NCBI GenBank assembly: GCA_900316235.1
Contig: ONCC01000025.1
Coordinates: 22,802 to 86,801 of the forward strand
Direction: 5' to 3'
Source of the DNA: an uncultured Bacteroidales bacterium
GTDB taxonomy: Bacteria; Bacteroidota; Bacteroidia; Bacteroidales; P3
Length of the DNA: 64,000 nucleotides
The position numbers and the translations under genes were made by a program. This document shows positions 8,072-15,229 of the stretch, piece after piece; position 1 is the stretch's first letter, and the number at the start of each line of letters is the position of its first letter. The notes beneath the pieces are model-generated. The model did not search any database, was not told the DNA's origin, and was given only the letters and a program-made list of their open reading frames with translations.

Positions 8072-9676
8072 TTAGTTATTTTTTATCGGAGTTAGGGTGG
8101 TGCGGCGGTTCTGGGCGCGGCCTTCGGGGGTGTCGTTGGGGGCGATGGGTTGCGACTCGCCGTAGCCGCGGTAGGTCAGGCGGGCGGGGTCTACCCCTCT
8201 GAGGATGAGGTAGTCGTAGACGGCTTTGGCGCGCCGTTCGCTGAGGATGAGGTTATCCTCGTCCTTGCCCACATTGTCGGTATGGCCGCCCACCTCGAGG
8301 CGCAGCTTCGGGTGGCGGTTGAGGGCTTCGGCCAGACGGTCGAGACCCGCCTTCGAGGCCTCATAGAGTTCGGCACTGGCGGTGAGGAAATGGATGTTGC
8401 GCAGCGTCACCGTGTCACCCAGGGTCAGCAGGTTCTCGGCTTGGACAACGGGGTCGATGAAGGTGATGCGCTCCGGCCGCACGGGGGCGGGCATGACGAA
8501 GGAGTAGAGGTCCTGGTGGCCGTAGCCGCCGTAGCGGTCGCTGCTGAAGATGGCTGTCCGGCCGTCGGGAGCCACGATGAGGTTGTTCTCGTCATCGGGA
8601 GTGTTGATGGGATAGCCCAGGTTCTTCACCTCGCCCCAGGTGCTGTCGTTCACACGTTTGGCACAGAAGAGGTCCATGCCGCCCATGCCTGTATGGCCGT
8701 CGGAGGCGAAATAGAGCGTCTTGTCATCGAAGTGGATATAAGGCGCCGTCTCGTTGCCTTTGGTGTTGACGGCGGGGCCCAGGTTCCGGGGTTCGCTCCA
8801 GCGGCCCTCCTCCAGCGAGCAGCACCAGATGTCGGTGCCACCGTATCCGCCGGGACGGTTGGAGGCGAAATAGAGCGTGTAGCCGTCAATGGAGAGCGAG
8901 GGGAACGACTCCCAGTAGCGCGAGTTGACGGGAGCACCCAGATTGCGGGGTTTGCCCCAGCGGCCACCCTGGCGCACACTCATGTAGATGTCGCAGCCCG
9001 TGTGCTCTTTCTCGTTGCGTCCGCAGGCGGTGAAGATGACCACGCGGCCGTCGTGCGAGATGGTTTGGGCTCCCTCATTGCCGTGGCTGTTGAGGGGTTC
9101 GGGCATGCGGTGAGCCGGGCCCCAGTCGAGCTCCATGGTGTCATAATCCGACCAATAAAAATCTTCCTCTTTGTCCAATCCTATGTCGGTCAATGGGTTG
9201 CGCGGTACGCGACGGGTGAATACCAGCATCCGGTAGTCGGCCGTCAGCGCTGGCAGGTATTCGTCATCCTCGGTGTTGACGTTGGGTCCGAGGTTGATGG
9301 GACGGAAAGGAACGGGGTTCTCCACGGCCTTTTTGCGCCAGCGAGCCATCTGGAGGCCGTCTTGCGCCTCGCGGCGCCACTGCTTGACGCTCTTGCTCTC
9401 CTTGAGGTCGGCGAGCAGCGTGGCGGCACGTTCGTAGTTCTCAATGGCATCGGCATATTTCTCCAGCAGCAGGTGCTGGCGCCCCAGCAACAGCCACGCT
9501 TCGGCGTAGCCGGGGTCGAGGTCGATGGCTTTGTTGAGCAACTTCACGGCCTCCTCATATTGTCCCACCACCGATTTCTCCACCGCCCGCTCGAACAGCG
9601 GCTCGCTTTTCGGTGTCTGCCCCACCGCAGCCAGCGGCAGCAGCAGCAACATTAGGATTGCCAGATATTGTTTCAT
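8072..9676 (-). CDS. OmpA-family protein with TPR and PD40 propeller repeats
   Basis: Envelope protein of 534 residues. A signal peptide (MKQYLAILMLLLLPLAAVGQ) precedes TPR-type helices (about residues 28-100). A beta-propeller made of WD40-like PD40 repeats follows (about 150-390; repeated FTxxGRN, LYFASNRPGGYGGTDIW, LYFASDGHTGMGGMDLF, IFSSDRYGGYGHQDLY). The C-terminal OmpA peptidoglycan-binding domain (about 425-530) carries the motif GGHTDNVG and the RRAKAV helix. This arrangement is common in Bacteroidota and is often associated with T9SS or gliding components; a PorE-like role is possible but unproven. I chose the ATG at 9676 over a longer start because it opens directly into the signal peptide. 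Lies 39 bp before the sirtuin gene. Confidence 0.9.
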   Translation of the reverse strand: MKQYLAILMLLLLPLAAVGQTPKSEPLFERAVEKSVVGQYEEAVKLLNKAIDLDPGYAEAWLLLGRQHLLLEKYADAIENYERAATLLADLKESKSVKQWRREAQDGLQMARWRKKAVENPVPFRPINLGPNVNTEDDEYLPALTADYRMLVFTRRVPRNPLTDIGLDKEEDFYWSDYDTMELDWGPAHRMPEPLNSHGNEGAQTISHDGRVVIFTACGRNEKEHTGCDIYMSVRQGGRWGKPRNLGAPVNSRYWESFPSLSIDGYTLYFASNRPGGYGGTDIWCCSLEEGRWSEPRNLGPAVNTKGNETAPYIHFDDKTLYFASDGHTGMGGMDLFCAKRVNDSTWGEVKNLGYPINTPDDENNLIVAPDGRTAIFSSDRYGGYGHQDLYSFVMPAPVRPERITFIDPVVQAENLLTLGDTVTLRNIHFLTASAELYEASKAGLDRLAEALNRHPKLRLEVGGHTDNVGKDEDNLILSERRAKAVYDYLILRGVDPARLTYRGYGESQPIAPNDTPEGRAQNRRTTLTPIKNN

Positions 9677-9865
9677 AATAGAATAATAACGAAACAACAT
9701 TGTTTTTATTGTTCCGCAAGCAAGCACGCAAAAAGTACCTCGCACTGGGTGTAATTTTTGTTTTTTTCGACATACTTTATCCTCAAAAAAAAACGCATAA
9801 TATCTTTGAGTATGGAATTTTATTTAGCTAAATAACAAATCATTATAAATATTTTTCAAATTATA

Positions 9866-9897
9866 TTTGGTTTATATCATAAACTTGTTTATTTTTG
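9866..9897 (+). promoter_or_regulatory. Bacteroidota promoter for the membrane protein/winged-helix pair
   Basis: TTTG at 9866-9869 and TATTTTTG at 9890-9897, spaced 20 bp, in AT-rich DNA 35 bases upstream of the ATG at 9933. A very good match to the TTTG/TAnnTTTG consensus. Confidence 0.7.
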
Positions 9898-9932
9898 CAC
9901 TGTCAATTTGGAACAAAAAAAAGTAAACAACA

Positions 9933-10616
9933 ATGGAAGAAAATGCAAACCTAACTGCAGAACGCAGTCTTGAAATTATCACCGAACAAATAGAGCGTAG
10001 CAGGAATGTCGTAGCAAAGGACACAGGGCAGTTGCTCTACCTGTCGGGTCTCGCAACAATGGGGACAGCCGTCATAGTAGCTCTCGTCAACGGATTGTCA
10101 GCTTCGCCTATGGGACAACTTCTATGGCTTATCCTTCCCTTCATCATCTGGGGGATTAAGCGTATCCACGACAAAAAGCAGGTACAGGCGCCCGTCTCTC
10201 TTGTTGGCACACTTGTTTGCAAGACTTGGTGGTGTTTCGGTTATATTGTCATCGGTTTCTACCTCTTTGCGCTTATTTGGAATATCCTAGTGTTGAGATT
10301 ATACGACAACCTTACAACAGCAACCCAAGCAATGGTGACAATCACACCTGTCATCATTCTGCTGATGGGTATAGCAGTCGCCGTTACGGGACATATATTG
10401 AAAAGACGTTGGCTGGTATTGTTTGGTATTCTCGGCGGCCTGCTTGTAGCCATTTGTGAGTACTCGGGAGTCATCCGAGCAATAATTGTTTATAGTGTTG
10501 CTTCGGTTAAGACAATAATCGTTTTGAATTTAATCACACCCTGTTTGTCAATATTTCTCTTCTCACTTATCGGCCTCGTGATTCCCGGTTGGATGCTAAA
10601 AAAACAGAACCCATGA
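9933..10616 (+). CDS. Multi-pass membrane protein of unknown function
   Basis: 227 residues: a short soluble N-terminus (MEENANLTAERSLEIITEQI) then six hydrophobic segments (about 35-55, 60-75, 95-120, 130-152, 158-180 and 198-222). The N-terminal pattern, 'AERSLEIITEQIERSRNVVAKD', is shared by a Bacteroidota family of unknown function usually paired with a small winged-helix regulator. That is the case here: its TGA overlaps the ATG of the next gene. The pair has its own promoter and ends at a strong hairpin, so it is a self-contained two-gene unit. A sensor or stress role is only a guess. Confidence 0.8.
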   Translation: MEENANLTAERSLEIITEQIERSRNVVAKDTGQLLYLSGLATMGTAVIVALVNGLSASPMGQLLWLILPFIIWGIKRIHDKKQVQAPVSLVGTLVCKTWWCFGYIVIGFYLFALIWNILVLRLYDNLTTATQAMVTITPVIILLMGIAVAVTGHILKRRWLVLFGILGGLLVAICEYSGVIRAIIVYSVASVKTIIVLNLITPCLSIFLFSLIGLVIPGWMLKKQNP

Positions 10617-10906
10617 TGTTCCCTGCATTAGACCCATTGCTGCACTCCGAGTTGCGGCTGGCAGTCGTCTCTTTGCTCATGAGTGTCGACGAAGCCGACT
10701 TCACCTATATCAAGGAACAGACGGGTGCCACTTCGGGCAACCTCAGCGTGCAGCTTGACAAACTCACCGCCGCAGGCTATATCACGGTTGAAAAAGGCTT
10801 CAAAGGTAAGATGCCTCGCACCACCTGTCGTATCACTCCCGCGGGGACAGAAGCTTTCAGAGACTATGTAAAGGCATTGAAAAAATACATCTCAGCCAAG
10901 AAATAG
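10613..10906 (+). CDS. Winged-helix transcriptional regulator (HTH_34/MarR-like)
   Basis: 97 residues starting at the ATG that overlaps the previous stop (ATGATG; a start three bases later is equally possible). The whole protein is one winged-helix DNA-binding domain. A helix-turn-helix segment (EADFTYIKEQTGATSGNLSVQLDKL, about residues 28-52) is followed by the wing YITVEKGFKGKMPRTTCRIT and a C-terminal dimer helix. No ligand domain is present. Such regulators usually act as dimers on their own promoter; autoregulation with the linked membrane protein is likely but inferred. Confidence 0.88.
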   Translation: MMFPALDPLLHSELRLAVVSLLMSVDEADFTYIKEQTGATSGNLSVQLDKLTAAGYITVEKGFKGKMPRTTCRITPAGTEAFRDYVKALKKYISAKK

Positions 10907-10923
10907 CCCTTGTATAATAAACG

Positions 10924-10957
10924 CAGAAACGGATTTCCGAAAGGAAATCCGTTTCTG
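10924..10957. terminator. Strong bidirectional hairpin between convergent genes
   Basis: A perfect 15-bp stem (CAGAAACGGATTTCC and its complement) closed by a GAAA tetraloop, placed between the regulator stop (10906) and the ackA stop (10980), which face each other. There is no long T run on either side, but position and stability fit a shared terminator. Confidence 0.8.
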
Positions 10958-10979
10958 TAGTATATCCACCTAAGTAAAT

Positions 10980-12173
10980 TTATTTCACCAACGCGTAGGT
11001 GTCGCTGGCGATGACATATTCCTCGTCGGTGGTGACGACGACGACAGCCATCTTCGAGTCGGGTGTCGAGAGGATGATGTCCTCACCCATTACGTTGTCG
11101 TTCTTCGAGAAGTCAATCTTGATACCGAGGCATTCCATGTTCTCCAGGATGGGACGGCGCATGAACCAGGCGTTCTCGCCGATACCGCCAGTGAAGAGCA
11201 GCAGGTCGCAGCCGCCCATCTCGGCCATGTAGCCGCCGATGTATTTCTTCACCTTCTGGGCGAACATGTCGAAGGCGTAGGTGGCACGCTCGTCGCCTGC
11301 ATCGCGGCCGGCACGGATGTCGCGCATATCCTGCTTGTCGCCGCTGATGCCCAGCAGACCGCTCTGCTTGTAGAGCATTTTGGTGAGGGCCTTGCTGTCG
11401 TAGCCGAGGTCCATGAGGTAGAGGATGACGCCGGGGTCGACATCGCCGCAGCGCGAGCCCATGATGAGGCCCTCGAGGGCGGTGAGTCCCATGGTGGTGT
11501 CGACGCTCTTGCCGTGGTCAATGGCGGCAATGGAGGCACCGCTGCCCAGGTGGCAGGAGATAATCTTCAGGTCGTGCCAGTCTTTGCCAATCATCTTGGC
11601 AGCCTTCTCGGCGACGAACTTGTGGCTGGTGCCGTGGAAGCCGTAGCGGCGGATGCCGTACTTCTCATACATCTCGTAGGGCAGGCCATAGAGGAAGCTC
11701 TTCGGCGGCAGGGTGCTGTGGAAGGCGGTGTCGAAGACAGCCGTCTGGGGCACGCCGGGCAGCACCTCGCGCATGGCGTAGATACCGGCCAGGTTGCCGG
11801 GGGTGTGCAGCGGGGCCAGGTGCTCGAGGCTCTTGATCTGCTCGATGACCTTGTCGTCCACGCGCACGCTCTCCTTGAAGATTTCGCCGCCGTGGGCCAC
11901 ACGGTTACCAACGGCGCCAATCTCCTTGAGGTCTTTGATGACGCCAATCTTCGGGTCGGTCAGGGCCTTGAGGACAATCTTGATACCCTCGGTGTGGTTG
12001 GGGATGGGCAGCTGCTCATAGTGCTTCTGACCGTTCCACTTGTGGGTGAACTCGCCCATTTCCAGACCGATACGCTCCAGCAGACCTTTGGCCATCACGT
12101 TGGCATTGTTGGCCATGTCGACCAGCTGATACTTGATTGATGAACTTCCGCAGTTTAAAACTAAGATTTTCAT
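10980..12173 (-). CDS. ackA: Acetate kinase
   Basis: Cytoplasmic enzyme of the Pta-AckA pathway: acetyl phosphate + ADP gives acetate + ATP, the main ATP-yielding end step of anaerobic fermentation. 397 residues, the usual family length. Family signatures are clear: LNCGSSSIKYQL near the N-terminus, VGNRVAHGGE (about 88-97), FDTAFHSTLP (about 148), RRYGFHGTSHKFV (about 175-187), CHLGSGAS (about 207) and FTGGIGENA (about 328). Phosphotransacetylase (pta), often adjacent, is not here. A Bacteroidota promoter lies upstream at 12235-12264. Confidence 0.97.
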   Translation of the reverse strand: MKILVLNCGSSSIKYQLVDMANNANVMAKGLLERIGLEMGEFTHKWNGQKHYEQLPIPNHTEGIKIVLKALTDPKIGVIKDLKEIGAVGNRVAHGGEIFKESVRVDDKVIEQIKSLEHLAPLHTPGNLAGIYAMREVLPGVPQTAVFDTAFHSTLPPKSFLYGLPYEMYEKYGIRRYGFHGTSHKFVAEKAAKMIGKDWHDLKIISCHLGSGASIAAIDHGKSVDTTMGLTALEGLIMGSRCGDVDPGVILYLMDLGYDSKALTKMLYKQSGLLGISGDKQDMRDIRAGRDAGDERATYAFDMFAQKVKKYIGGYMAEMGGCDLLLFTGGIGENAWFMRRPILENMECLGIKIDFSKNDNVMGEDIILSTPDSKMAVVVVTTDEEYVIASDTYALVK

Positions 12174-12234
12174 TTTATTGTAACTATTTGATTTTTATAT
12201 TTTATTGTATGTTGTTCGCCAAATAATGATTGGT

Positions 12235-12264
12235 CAAAGATACGAAAAAAAAATGAAATGCAAA
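12235..12264 (-). promoter_or_regulatory. Promoter for ackA
   Basis: Minus-strand TATCTTTG box (12235-12242) with TTTG (12261-12264), spacing 18 bp, 62 bases upstream of the ackA ATG. Confidence 0.6.
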
Positions 12265-12269
12265 ATATT

Positions 12270-12962
12270 TTAACATTTCATTATCTCGGCGGAGCCGTTG
12301 ACGAGGTATTGACGACCGGAGGGTATCTCGCGGCAGAGCCAGCGCGTGCGCCGCTTCGCGAGGGCTTCGAAGAGTTGCTCAGGCCTGCGTCTCAGGCAAA
12401 AGCGGTCGCCGCTCTGCAGTTGGTCAAGGGTGAGTTGGTCGGGGTCGAAGTCGGCATCATAGCGGTGCAGGGCGGCTTCAATCTCTTTGGCGATAGGGTG
12501 GGAGAGAGGGATGCGGCGGGTGTACCTCTTCAGCAATGTCTGAATCTCGGCGGGGAAGAGGTCGGCATGAGCAATGAGCAGTTGTCGGTATTCTTCCTGC
12601 CACTCATGCCCGTGGGGGGAAGGTGAAAGGTGAGAGGTGAAAGGTGAGAGGTGAGAGGTGTATTTGAGATAGGTTTCCAGGTGCGCCGCCTCGTGGAGGA
12701 AGACCCAGAGGAAGAAATATGGATTGAGGTCGCCATTGATGGAAATCTCATGGAAATTGTGGTCAGGTGAAGGGCGGCGGTAATCGCCCAGCTTCGACAT
12801 CCGTTCGAGGGTGATATGGAAATGTACTTTGTGAAGGTTCAGGTAGTCGTATACCCAATCCACCGCTGAAACAAGACGGTTCACTCCTTGACAGTCGTGC
12901 ACCTCCTTGTCCGGCGGTAAGTGGTTGGCCAGAATCCTCCTGTATCGTTCCTCGTTGGTCAT
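12270..12962 (-). CDS. SprT-like zinc metalloprotease-fold protein
   Basis: 230 residues of the SprT-like family (Spartan-related zincin fold). The zinc motif HEAAH is at residues 90-94, in FFLWVFLHEAAHLETYL, and the downstream His of HGHEW (about 117-119) is the likely third ligand. In related proteins these two motifs are closer; here residues about 101-116 (YTSHLSPFTSHLSPSP) are an insertion written by a GGTGAAA/GGTGAGA tandem repeat. Bacterial members are conserved but their substrate is unknown. It lies 24 bp after a 42-residue lipoprotein gene on the same strand. Confidence 0.82.
   Translation of the reverse strand: MTNEERYRRILANHLPPDKEVHDCQGVNRLVSAVDWVYDYLNLHKVHFHITLERMSKLGDYRRPSPDHNFHEISINGDLNPYFFLWVFLHEAAHLETYLKYTSHLSPFTSHLSPSPHGHEWQEEYRQLLIAHADLFPAEIQTLLKRYTRRIPLSHPIAKEIEAALHRYDADFDPDQLTLDQLQSGDRFCLRRRPEQLFEALAKRRTRWLCREIPSGRQYLVNGSAEIMKC
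12619..12660. repeat. Heptamer tandem repeat inserted in the SprT-like gene
   Basis: About six tandem 7-nt units alternating GGTGAAA and GGTGAGA. On the coding strand it gives a low-complexity Ser/His/Pro/Leu segment between the two zinc-ligand motifs. 42 bases, so the frame is kept. Confidence 0.88.
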
Positions 12963-12986
12963 CCGCTTGATTCGTTCAATTCGCTG

Positions 12987-13115
12987 TCAAAACGAGGGAC
13001 AGTCGCAGTCGGAACGCTTGTGTTTGTGCATATTGGCGCTGCTGCCGCAGGCGCCGCAAACCAGTGCCACCACCAGCAGAACAGCCATCAGTCGGAGTAT
13101 TTTTTTCTGTCTCAT
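12987..13115 (-). CDS. Very small lipoprotein with a CDC motif (42 residues)
   Basis: Short gene starting ATG at 13115: MRQKKILRLMAVLLVVALVC, then GACGSSANMHKHKRSDCDCP and SF. Basic n-region, hydrophobic core and a Cys (residue 20 or 23) make a lipoprotein signal; the mature part is under 25 residues and ends in a Cys-Asp-Cys-Pro motif. Tiny lipoproteins ending in a similar CDCP motif are, from memory, found next to SprT-like genes in other Bacteroidales, which supports a real gene and a functional link. Role unknown; the CDC could bind metal. Confidence 0.72.
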   Translation of the reverse strand: MRQKKILRLMAVLLVVALVCGACGSSANMHKHKRSDCDCPSF

Positions 13116-13281
13116 GTCTTCAATAACGCCGAAACTCCTCTTTTATTGTAGGTGGCCAATGCTCTTTTTCTTCTTTCTTCCTAAGCTATATCCTAGGCAT
13201 ACCCTTCCCTCACTCTACCCTTCCCCCAAATCAAACTCATCCGCCATCTCCGTTCAGTGTAAGTCATAAAGCATGATTTTT

Positions 13282-13314
13282 TTTGTTGCATATGTCACAT
13301 TTTTGTTATTTTTG
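13282..13314 (+). promoter_or_regulatory. Promoter for the ECF sigma factor gene
   Basis: TTTG (13282-13285) and TATTTTTG (13307-13314), spacing 21 bp, 28 bases before the ATG at 13343. It reads as a housekeeping-type promoter rather than an obviously self-recognised ECF promoter. Confidence 0.6.
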
Positions 13315-13342
13315 CGACTAATATGGGCAAAACGACACTGAA

Positions 13343-13849
13343 ATGAAAGACAAACAAGAAGAACAATTTTTGGAAATGCTCGCGCGATGCGAGCGGACGG
13401 TGTTCAAGGTGTGCCTCTTCTACACCGACCGCCAGCCCGACAATGTACGCGATATGTATCAAGACATTGTCTGCAACCTGTGGGAGGCGTGGCATCGTTT
13501 TCGAGGTGAAAGCACAGAGAACACTTGGGTGTACCGTATTGCCCTCAATACTGCAACGACACAACTGCGGCGAAGGAGTCGTGCGCCGTCTATCGTCAGG
13601 CTGACCGACGAGATGGTACAATCGCTCGCCGACCGCCAGCAGGAGGAACTTGCCGACCGCCTTTACCGCCTAATCGACAGTTTGGGCAAAGCCGACAAAT
13701 CGCTCATCCTGCTCTATCTTGATGGCCTGCCGTACAAAGATATCGCAAGCATCACCGGCATTGCAGAAACCATCGCCCGCAAGAGGGTGGAGCGAATCAA
13801 ACAAAAGTTAATCACTTTAAATGAAGAAAACAATGGAAACAACATTTGA
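13343..13849 (+). CDS. ECF-type RNA polymerase sigma factor
   Basis: 168 residues with only the two core sigma regions: region 2 (about 18-85, with VRDMYQDIVCNLWEAWHRFRGESTENTWVYRIA, the -10-binding helix) and region 4 (about 110-160, ending in the helix-turn-helix LPYKDIASITGIAETIARKRVERIKQKL). It directs RNA polymerase to a special promoter set, normally held inactive by a membrane anti-sigma protein. The next gene overlaps its 3' end and encodes a membrane protein that would fit that role. Confidence 0.93.
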   Translation: MKDKQEEQFLEMLARCERTVFKVCLFYTDRQPDNVRDMYQDIVCNLWEAWHRFRGESTENTWVYRIALNTATTQLRRRSRAPSIVRLTDEMVQSLADRQQEELADRLYRLIDSLGKADKSLILLYLDGLPYKDIASITGIAETIARKRVERIKQKLITLNEENNGNNI

Positions 13850-14453
13850 ACAGATAGAAAAACTTTGGCATCAACAGGATGAAAGGCTGCAACGCATCGA
13901 GCGGGTACAGCGTGAGAGCGTCAGCCGTCTGTTAAGCAAGAATATCAAAAGCACTCATCGCCACTTTATGATTCTGGGTGGCAGTGCCACTGTGATAGGG
14001 GGCCTTGCCTTGTTGCTCGTGCTTACACAGGCAGGCAAGTTCTTCGGCAGTTGGCAGATGGCGGCGGCATATCTCGTCTTCGTGGGTACCTATGGGTTCA
14101 TCGTGGGATGGTATGCCGTGTGGATGCTTCGGCTGCACCGCAATGCTACGTTGTCCACGCCCACAATCAAAGCCATGCAGACCCTCGACCGTTGGCATCT
14201 GGCGCAGCGACGTTCGCTACTCTGGATTGTTGGCATTGCGACGCCTGTGTGTATTGTGGCTGGATTGCCCGTGGCGGCGCACTATTTTGGCCACTCGTTC
14301 CACTACTCCGACCTTCAATACCTCGACCCTTGGCGCATCGCCATCGCAGTGGTAGTATATCTTATCGCCATTGGCAGTACCCTGCGCGACATGCGTCTCA
14401 CTCGCGAGCTGAAGGACAATCTAAAACAATACGATGAGCTAACCAACGAATAA
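13821..14453 (+). CDS. Membrane protein, probable partner (anti-sigma-like) of the ECF sigma factor
   Basis: 210 residues. A soluble N-terminus of about 48 residues, rich in charged coiled-coil-like sequence (EQIEKLWHQQDERLQRIERV), precedes four hydrophobic segments (about 48-68, 74-97, 128-150 and 168-190) and a charged tail. It overlaps the sigma gene by 29 bases (or 17 if the second ATG at 13833 is used). No zinc ASD motif (HxxxCxxC) and no FecR domain is seen, so it is not a recognised anti-sigma class. The role rests on the gene pair and topology alone. Confidence 0.72.
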   Translation: MKKTMETTFEQIEKLWHQQDERLQRIERVQRESVSRLLSKNIKSTHRHFMILGGSATVIGGLALLLVLTQAGKFFGSWQMAAAYLVFVGTYGFIVGWYAVWMLRLHRNATLSTPTIKAMQTLDRWHLAQRRSLLWIVGIATPVCIVAGLPVAAHYFGHSFHYSDLQYLDPWRIAIAVVVYLIAIGSTLRDMRLTRELKDNLKQYDELTNE

Positions 14454-14490
14454 AATAATGTAGTTCACGAACATTAACTCCTGTTCTGTG

Positions 14491-14818
14491 TGCTGCAATA
14501 TCATTGCAGCCTTAAAAGCGGTATCGCTTGCAGCGATGATATTAAAAAAGAAAAAGCCCCCAATAAGGTATCGCCTATGGCGATGATTGATTTATGAAAA
14601 AAGCCCCCAACAAAAAAAGAGAAACCGCTGCTTGCGGCTCCGCTTGCTTACGGGCGGCTGCGCCGCCCTCCTCTCTCGCTTCTTTTCTCTCTTCCTTCTT
14701 TCGGGCGGCTGCGCCGCCCTACCCCTTCCGCTTCTCTTCCTCTTCTCCTCGCTTCTTCGGCGGCTGCGCCGCCTCACACTACCCCGCGCTCTCGTGGGCG
14801 GCTGGCGCCGCCCCCTCG
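14491..14818. repeat. Array of palindromes in a gene-free stretch
   Basis: At least seven short inverted repeats in about 330 bases. GCTGCAA/TTGCAGC lies at 14492-14510, and ATCGC-GCGAT hairpins at 14523-14537 and 14570-14584. Then come four GC-rich palindromes: GGGCGGCTGCGCCGCCC at 14652-14668 and 14703-14719, GGCGGCTGCGCCGCC at 14759-14773 and GGGCGGCTGGCGCCGCCC at 14796-14813. The GC palindromes are separated by pyrimidine-rich spacers of 34, 39 and 22 bases. AAAAAGCCCCCAA occurs twice (near 14551 and 14598). No open frame here looks like a protein; the apparent Arg/Pro-rich frames are products of the repeats. Confidence 0.85.
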
Positions 14819-14839
14819 CCCTCTCCTCTTTCCTCTCTA

Positions 14840-14899
14840 TCAAACAATTAACAAACCCCTAACGCCGTCGCATGTCATAAATTTTTTTTCTTTTTCCAT
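14840..14899 (-). pseudogene. Probable 5' fragment of a pyruvate:ferredoxin oxidoreductase gene
   Basis: Reading from the ATG at 14899: MEKEKKFMTCDGV, then unrelated codons and a stop near 14840. The first twelve residues match the conserved start of bacterial PFOR (NifJ), which runs KKFxTCDGNxAAAH. A good promoter lies upstream (14961-14991). The rest of the roughly 1,180-residue gene is missing, and the homology stops about 50 bases before the palindrome array. The match is short, so it could be chance, but start codon, reading frame and promoter all line up. Confidence 0.5.
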
Positions 14900-14960
14900 A
14901 ATTGCTTAAACGTTTAAGGATTAATTTATTATCTAATTTTTCATAATCGATATGAGGGTA

Positions 14961-14991
14961 CAAATATAGGAAACTTTGCCGATATAGCAAA
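14961..14991 (-). promoter_or_regulatory. Promoter pointing into the truncated PFOR fragment
   Basis: Minus-strand TATATTTG (14961-14968) and TTTG (14988-14991), spacing 19 bp. It drives toward the short reading frame at 14899 with a leader of about 55 bases. Confidence 0.6.
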
Positions 14992-15008
14992 ATTATTTTT
15001 CGTCCCCT

Positions 15009-15044
15009 CGTCCCAAAGGGACGTCTCCCAGCCCCGTCAGGGGC
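15009..15044. repeat. Two adjacent palindromes (REP-like)
   Basis: CGTCCCAAAGGGACG (15009-15023) and GCCCCGTCAGGGGC (15031-15044), seven bases apart, in AT-rich intergenic DNA between divergent promoters. Looks like a small dispersed hairpin element; no other copy is seen in the window. Confidence 0.65.
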
Positions 15045-15062
15045 GCCAGATGAAATAAAAAT

Positions 15063-15093
15063 TTTGCTGTTCCAGAAATTCTTCGTACTTTTG
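15063..15093 (+). promoter_or_regulatory. Promoter for the DUF6266 gene
   Basis: TTTG (15063-15066) and TACTTTTG (15086-15093), spacing 19 bp. A leader of about 130 bases follows, containing repeated TTCTCTAC-type pyrimidine-rich units (about 15128-15175). Confidence 0.6.
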
Positions 15094-15229
15094 CATCCTG
15101 GAAGAAAAAAGATACATCCTCCTACCATCTTCTCTACCTCTTCTCTACTCCTTTTCTACCTTTTCTCTACATTATCACTACATCTTTTGTAGACAGAAAG
15201 TAGACATAATATATAGAAAAACTATCGAT

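Noticed and set aside
12907..13269. A 120-residue plus-strand frame
   Set aside because: It lies opposite the 42-residue lipoprotein and the SprT gene start, and its residue composition is not protein-like.
14652..14813. Possible CRISPR array (four near-identical 17-base repeats with spacers)
   Set aside because: Repeats are too short, spacers are pyrimidine-rich low-complexity DNA of uneven length (34, 39 and 22 bases), and there are no cas genes.
14592..14862. Arg/Pro- or Ala-rich open frames over the palindrome array on both strands
   Set aside because: All frames stay open because of the GC-rich repeats; the peptides are low-complexity and show no family pattern or start context.
14859..15128. 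An 89-residue minus-strand frame ending in a basic tail
   Set aside because: Its sequence is produced by the adjacent palindromes and AT-rich DNA; the same strand contains a better-supported short start (PFOR fragment).
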